Shown: piece by piece, positions 30,297 through 34,852 of the stretch
How the letters are laid out: each line of letters starts with the position of its first letter
Position numbering within the stretch: the stretch's first letter is position 1
Assembly (NCBI GenBank): GCA_938022165.1
Contig: CALIEI010000115.1
Coordinates: 1 to 34,852, forward strand
Reading direction: 5' to 3'
Origin: an uncultured Saprospiraceae bacterium
GTDB lineage: Bacteria > Bacteroidota > Bacteroidia > Chitinophagales > Saprospiraceae
Length of the DNA: 34,852 nucleotides
The notes under the pieces: model-generated
The model's database searches: none
Told to the model about the DNA's origin: nothing
What the model saw: the letters and a program-made list of their open reading frames with translations, nothing else
Position numbers and translations under genes: made by a program

Positions 30297-30878
30297 TTAT
30301 TGTTGCCAATCTTCTATATATCTAACGAATATCTTTGCTGTATTGATGGCATCGCTAATCGCCCTATGCGGAATACCTTCAAATTCAAATTCTTCTCTGG
30401 AGACAGCCCATTTCAAACCAATCTCTTTCTTGAGTCTATTTATTCGCTGATATTGCTTTTTTAAATCTATATGTGGCTCAATCCACTGTGTGTCTAAGTC
30501 GTAAAGCTCACCGTTTTCACGGAGCATTCTCTTGTCAAACTTGCCCCACGAGCACAGTAAGTAGTCTTCTTCTGTGTTGATCCATTGTCGAAAGTCATAC
30601 TCTACCTCGTCATAATCGTCAGCTTTATCAATTTCTTCTTGCGTAATACTTGTCAATTCCTTGCAATACATAGATAAAGTAGGGTCAAGCTTAGGTCTAA
30701 CAAGCCTCGAAAATTCTTTTTCCACCTCCCCGTAAGGGTTAATAAGAAGTGCGCCTATTTCGATTATTTCTTGTGTCTCAGTAGGTGCGTGACCATTCCA
30801 ACAGGTAGCCTCTAAGTCATATACAATGTAATTCAAAACAAATATTTTTCGTCCTTGATATAACGTAAAAGTAGTCAA
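30297..30878 (-). CDS. DEDDh 3'-5' exonuclease, ERI1/KapD-like
   Basis: YIVYDLEATCW, EIIEIGALLINPYGEVEKEFSRLVRP, LCSWGKFDKRML, HRAISDAINTAKIF. Start may be the internal TTG at 30836 (LNYIVYDLEAT). Confidence 0.9.
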   Translation of the reverse strand: MTTFTLYQGRKIFVLNYIVYDLEATCWNGHAPTETQEIIEIGALLINPYGEVEKEFSRLVRPKLDPTLSMYCKELTSITQEEIDKADDYDEVEYDFRQWINTEEDYLLCSWGKFDKRMLRENGELYDLDTQWIEPHIDLKKQYQRINRLKKEIGLKWAVSREEFEFEGIPHRAISDAINTAKIFVRYIEDWQQ

Positions 30879-30930
30879 ATAGATGTACTAGTTGGTTCCT
30901 ATATTCGACATAATATACAATACAATCGGC

Positions 30931-31070
30931 GAGGCGTACAGCCGTAGCCCTGCAAGCGGATGCGCGCTAGAGGCAAAGGATAGAAGTGTTTCCGTCCGCA
31001 TTGGCTTGGCGGGAGTGCACGGAAGTAACGTATAGCCTGCTCACGTGCTGGATGAGCTGGTGCGTAGGCT
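30931..31070 (-). repeat. Copy C of the intergenic structured repeat (core 30952-31040)
   Basis: Minus strand: GCCT...GCTCA-TCCAGCACG-TGAGC-AGGC hairpin, CAGGCTATACGTTAC, hairpin TTCCGT...ACGGAA, then CACTTCTATCCTTTGCCTCTAGCGCGCATCCGCTTGC; aligns to copies A and B. Confidence 0.6.
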
Positions 31071-31160
31071 GCATCGTGATGACCCCAAATGATATCAAGC
31101 TTCTTTTTCAAAAGAGGCCTCTGCATAAAGACTTTTTTATAGTATTAGTTACATTTGAGC

Positions 31161-31808
31161 ATGAAATCAATCTGGGCATTGATACAACTTGAATTTAAAA
31201 TGGAAATGCGCCGAAAGTATGCTCTCGGTGGTGCTTTTCTGTATGTGCTGTCTACCGTTTTTATCATTTATGCTTCTTTACAAAATTTCAAGGAATTGCC
31301 TTGGAATGCATTGTTTTGGATCGTGGCACTCTTCATAGCAGTTAATGCCATCGCCAAAAGTTTTGCTGTAGAACAAGATGGGACACAACTCTTTCTCTAT
31401 CAGATCGCAAGTGGGATTGAAGTCATTGTAGCAAAGATGACCTATAATGTGATACTTGTTTTAACTCTGTTCACATTGTCGCTCTTGGCCTTTCTATTGT
31501 TCCTAGGTATACCCATTATCCATCATGGGGTATTTGCGCTTACAATAATTTTAGGAAGTTTAGGTTTAGGTATAGTACTCACGTTCATATCTGCTATAGC
31601 CAATAAAACGGACAGCAGTGCAGTGTTTACCGCTATACTTGGATTTCCAGTATTGCTACCGATTTTATTAAGCTTAATTAAACTTACGGCAGCCTGTTTT
31701 GCAGTCGAAACGCCCGATGTAAGTAAGGATATTGTAATTTTATTGTCTATCGACGGTATCTTGGTTGGCTTGATACTAATATTGTTCCCAATGATATGGA
31801 AAGACTAG
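31161..31808 (+). CDS. ccmB: Heme exporter protein CcmB
   Basis: MKSIWALIQLEFKMEMRRKYALGGAFLYVLSTVFIIY; KSFAVEQDGTQLFLYQIASGIEVIVAKM; ATG at 31161 preferred over TTG at 31155. Confidence 0.9.
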   Translation: MKSIWALIQLEFKMEMRRKYALGGAFLYVLSTVFIIYASLQNFKELPWNALFWIVALFIAVNAIAKSFAVEQDGTQLFLYQIASGIEVIVAKMTYNVILVLTLFTLSLLAFLLFLGIPIIHHGVFALTIILGSLGLGIVLTFISAIANKTDSSAVFTAILGFPVLLPILLSLIKLTAACFAVETPDVSKDIVILLSIDGILVGLILILFPMIWKD

Positions 31809-31846
31809 GTTAATGTCTTAAGTTTGGGAGTATTAAAACTAGATAA

Positions 31847-32908
31847 ATGAAGAAAAATTGGTGGAAATATTTAGCTGTTATTTTATTGCTTTATTGTATA
31901 ATAGCTGGATTATGGCGTCCACTAAATCCTGGGGTGCTGCAAGTTTCTCCGCTAGCCATGAAGGCTGGAAATACGCAGACTTTTACTGTATCTACCTACA
32001 ATACAGATTTTGATGCTAATTCAGGACTGACTGCTTATATTAAAATCAATGACACTTTTGGTATTCAAAATACTAGTCTGGATATAATAGCCGGGAATGA
32101 GCTAAAAGTGACTTTTGATGTGCCTCAAAAGTTGCCTCATGTATTGAAAACGACGGGCTATTCCATGATTTTAGATGCAAAAAACTATGGTGCATTTGCT
32201 AGACCCAATGCAGTAACCATTACGCAAGAAACTGTTGATATAGCAGGAGCTATTGCCGCTTGGCCTCAAAATAACTTTGGAAAATTTAACAAAGGAGATC
32301 GAGCACAGTTTCCATTCAGAAGTATACTGTACGAATCCATCAGAAATCTATTCTATCATGTCCCGATGTGGTTTGGAATGACCTTTTTGCTGATGGGGAG
32401 TCTTATATTTGCTGTGAGATACTTGATACAAAATAAGGCAGCATATGATTTATATTCTATGGCACTGGTTAAAGTAGCTGTATTATACGGAGTCTTAGGA
32501 TGTGCTACTGGAAGTATCTGGGCTAGAGGAACTTGGGGGACTTGGTGGACTTTTCAAGAGGTTAAATTGACGGTTAGCGCAGTCGCATTACTACTTTACT
32601 TTGCCTATTTTTTATTGCGGTCTGCCATAGATGATGAAGCCAATCGAGCAAGAATAAGTGCTATTTACAACATTATAGGCTTTGTGGCTACTATTTTCTT
32701 ATTGTTCGTGCTACCACGTATGGTAGAGGGGAGTCTGCATCCCGGAAATGGAGGAAATCCTGGATTTGGAGGAGAAGACCTTGATAATACTCTAAGGACG
32801 GTGTTTTATCCAGCAGTTATTGGTTGGACCTTGCTGGGTTTCTGGCTGGCTCAATTGACATATCGCACAGAAATAATAGAGCATTATTTTTTAGAAAAGT
32901 ATGATTAA
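31847..32908 (+). CDS. ccmC: CcmC/CcsA-type cytochrome c assembly protein with N-terminal extracytoplasmic extension
   Basis: C-terminal HVPMWFGMTFLLMGSLIFAVRYL, GSIWARGTWGTWWTFQEVKLTVSAVALLLYFAYFLLR, LPRMVEGSLHPGNGGNPGF; N-terminal TM followed by about 125 aa of beta-rich sequence. Confidence 0.85.
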   Translation: MKKNWWKYLAVILLLYCIIAGLWRPLNPGVLQVSPLAMKAGNTQTFTVSTYNTDFDANSGLTAYIKINDTFGIQNTSLDIIAGNELKVTFDVPQKLPHVLKTTGYSMILDAKNYGAFARPNAVTITQETVDIAGAIAAWPQNNFGKFNKGDRAQFPFRSILYESIRNLFYHVPMWFGMTFLLMGSLIFAVRYLIQNKAAYDLYSMALVKVAVLYGVLGCATGSIWARGTWGTWWTFQEVKLTVSAVALLLYFAYFLLRSAIDDEANRARISAIYNIIGFVATIFLLFVLPRMVEGSLHPGNGGNPGFGGEDLDNTLRTVFYPAVIGWTLLGFWLAQLTYRTEIIEHYFLEKYD

Positions 32909-32965
32909 TAATAAACATAATCGCTACCTTCGCTGGCGATAAATACCTACCCATCTCTGAATGGT

Positions 32966-33181
32966 ATGAAAATAAAAATCGTATCCACATTCATTCTATG
33001 TTTGGCCTTAATAGGTCAACTATCTGCTAAAGATCCAATCGACGTAGCGATTCATTCTTCTGGAAAGATATACCTAGTAGTAGGTACACTTGCTGTGATC
33101 TTCATTGGTATCGTGATCTATTTATTTTCTATTGATAGGAATCTTTCAAAAATTGAAAAACAAATAAAAGATAATGAGTAA
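32966..33181 (+). CDS. CcmD family protein
   Basis: Short signal peptide then GKIYLVVGTLAVIFIGIVIYLFSIDRNLSKIEKQI; position after ccmB and ccmC. Confidence 0.85.
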   Translation: MKIKIVSTFILCLALIGQLSAKDPIDVAIHSSGKIYLVVGTLAVIFIGIVIYLFSIDRNLSKIEKQIKDNE

Positions 33182-34580
33182 TTTTCTAGAAAGTGTTAAT
33201 CAAAATTTTGACAAAGCTGCAAAGCATACGGGCCTAAATAAGGGCTTGCTTGAGCAAATCAAAGTCTGTAACTCTGTTTATCAAATGCGTTTTCCGGTAA
33301 AAGTTGGAAAAGAGTACCAAGTAATCGAAGCATATCGTGCTCAGCATTCTCATCACAGACTTCCTACCAAAGGGGGTATCCGTTTTAGTCAAAAGGTGAA
33401 TCAAGATGAGGTAGTAGCATTGGCTACTTTGATGACTTATAAGTGTGCTATCGTAGATGTTCCTTTTGGAGGCGCCAAAGGTGGGGTAATGATTAGTGCC
33501 AGAGACTATACTGAAAAAGAGCTTGAGAATATTACAAGGAGATATACCATGGAGTTGATCCGTAAGAATTTTATTGGACCTGGTGTAGATGTGCCAGCTC
33601 CTGATTACGGAACAGGTTCTAGAGAAATGGCTTGGATACTAGATACTTACCTCACTATGAAGGGAGGTGATATAGATGCCGCTGCATGCGTAACAGGTAA
33701 GCCTGTACATCAATATGGTATCCAAGGTAGAACAGAGGCTACTGGAAGAGGAGTGTTTTATGCACTTAGAGAAGCTATGACCTATGAGGATGACATGAAG
33801 GAGATAGGCTTGACTAAAGGTATCGAAGGCAAAACTATGGCTGTCCAAGGTCTTGGTAATGTTGGATATTATACTGCAAGCATTTCTCAAAATGAAGGTG
33901 GTGTGAAAGTCATCTGTGTAGCAGAATACGAAGGTGCCATATATAGTGAAGATGGCATCAATATCGAAAAACTAATGAAGTACAGAAAGAGAAAAGGTAC
34001 TATCATGGGTTTTCCGGGCACAAAAAAAATGAAATCTAGAAAAGATGTTTTGACAGTGAAGTGTGATATCCTAGTGCCTGCGGCACTAGAAAATCAAATC
34101 ACTATGGAAAACGTTAAGAAGGTAAAAGCTAAGATCATAGCTGAAGCTGCCAATGGTCCTGTTACTGCAGACGCAAGTGAATACTTACTAAGCAAAGGCA
34201 AAATGATTATTCCTGATATGTATATCAACGCAGGTGGTGTTACCGTTTCTTACTTTGAATGGTTGAAGAACCTTTCGCATATGCGTTTTGGTAGAATGGA
34301 GAAAAGATTCGACCAAGCTAAGTACGGCAACATGGTGAATCTTGTAGAGAGGTTGACCGGTAAGACGATTGGAATCAAAGAAAGAAAATTGATCACAAGT
34401 GGTGCTGATGAAATTGATCTCGTTAGATCAGGATTGGAAGAAACTATGATCACTTCTTATACAGAAATTAGAAAAATTCTTAAGCGTAAGAAAAAAGTGA
34501 CTGATCTTAGAACCGCTGCTTTTATCAGTGCAATCAATAAGATTAGTTCAGATTATTTGTCATTGGGTATTTGGCCATAA
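33174..34580 (+). CDS. gdhA: Glutamate dehydrogenase (Glu/Leu/Phe/Val dehydrogenase family)
   Basis: YRAQHSHHRLPTKGGIRFS; CAIVDVPFGGAKGGV; GPGVDVPAPDYGTGSREMAWI; GRTEATGRGVFYAL; AVQGLGNVG; EAANGPVT; YINAGGVTVSYFEWLKN. Confidence 0.96.
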   Translation: MSNFLESVNQNFDKAAKHTGLNKGLLEQIKVCNSVYQMRFPVKVGKEYQVIEAYRAQHSHHRLPTKGGIRFSQKVNQDEVVALATLMTYKCAIVDVPFGGAKGGVMISARDYTEKELENITRRYTMELIRKNFIGPGVDVPAPDYGTGSREMAWILDTYLTMKGGDIDAAACVTGKPVHQYGIQGRTEATGRGVFYALREAMTYEDDMKEIGLTKGIEGKTMAVQGLGNVGYYTASISQNEGGVKVICVAEYEGAIYSEDGINIEKLMKYRKRKGTIMGFPGTKKMKSRKDVLTVKCDILVPAALENQITMENVKKVKAKIIAEAANGPVTADASEYLLSKGKMIIPDMYINAGGVTVSYFEWLKNLSHMRFGRMEKRFDQAKYGNMVNLVERLTGKTIGIKERKLITSGADEIDLVRSGLEETMITSYTEIRKILKRKKKVTDLRTAAFISAINKISSDYLSLGIWP

Positions 34581-34612
34581 GCCATACTCAAATCTAAATA
34601 CCAAAACCATCG

Positions 34613-34645
34613 AAAAGGCTTCTCTATCTAGAGGAGCCTTTTTCA
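34613..34645 (+). terminator. Intrinsic terminator after gdhA
   Basis: AAAAGGCT-T-CTCT-ATCT-AGAG-G-AGCCTTTT plus T-tract. Confidence 0.85.
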
Positions 34646-34712
34646 GTTTTATATAGCTTATGTCGCTGAGATTTATTTGGCATTCTCATAATTTTATTAC
34701 TTTAGTAAAAAT

Positions 34713-34852
34713 GAGTCCACTCCGAAAAGTCACGAAAGCACAAAATGACTCTTTTGGCGATATTTTTCATTTTCTCAATCCACTGATGCTCAGGCATCAC
34801 TGAATTTCGAAAATAAAAAATCTCATCCAAAATAGCCTATTTTTTGCATTCC
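34713..34852. mobile_element. Putative end of an insertion sequence (IS1182-like ends suspected), truncated by window edge
   Basis: GAGTCCACTCCGAAAA (34713-34728) is found inverted at 2767-2782. The following sequence reads NDSFGDIFHFLNPLMLRHH*ISKIKNLIQNSLFFAF, a pattern I associate with Bacteroidota transposon ends. No transposase in the window. Confidence 0.4.

Noticed and set aside
30899-31126. 75-aa minus-strand ORF MQRPLLKKKLDIIWGHH...
   Set aside because: Lies within and around structured repeat copy C, no recognisable domain; sequence is better explained as the non-coding element.
31150-31157. TACATTTG promoter-like box just before ccmB ATG
   Set aside because: Too close to the start codon (3 nt) for a normal leader, no -33 element; motif is frequent by chance in AT-rich DNA.

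Overview
The window is a contiguous chromosomal segment from an AT-rich member of the Bacteroidota (Saprospiria/Cytophagia-like). Support for this comes from T9SS components and a T9SS C-terminal sorting domain, a fused SecDF, YidC, and TAnnTTTG promoter-like boxes. Most of it is housekeeping: ubiE, two porT paralogs (one cut by the left edge), DUF1295, an LVIVD-repeat secreted protein, a MoxR + CoxE-like VWA pair, a pxpABC/Nramp cluster with a DUF2891 lipoprotein and ribA, yidC, secDF, a BON-LysM (Kbp/YgaU-like) protein, RlpA-SPOR, a 1.4-kaa hybrid propeller histidine kinase, engB/ysxC, a PlsB-like acyltransferase, DUF502, a DEDDh exonuclease, ccmB/ccmC-like/ccmD, and glutamate dehydrogenase. 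I see no phage, CRISPR, or rRNA/tRNA genes. The most interesting signals are intergenic: (i) three copies (7871-7983 +, 21268-21416 +, 30931-31070 -) of a structured repeat with conserved flanking boxes and hairpins that differ in sequence; (ii) a different structured repeat-like block at 911-1130; (iii) a strong plus-strand terminator (3815-3847) with no plus-strand gene, suggesting an sRNA; (iv) a decayed receiver-domain gene at 20854-21074; (v) a shared 16-bp IS-end-like sequence at 2767-2782 and 34713-34728. All calls come from reading the sequence and the supplied ORF translations; no searches were run.
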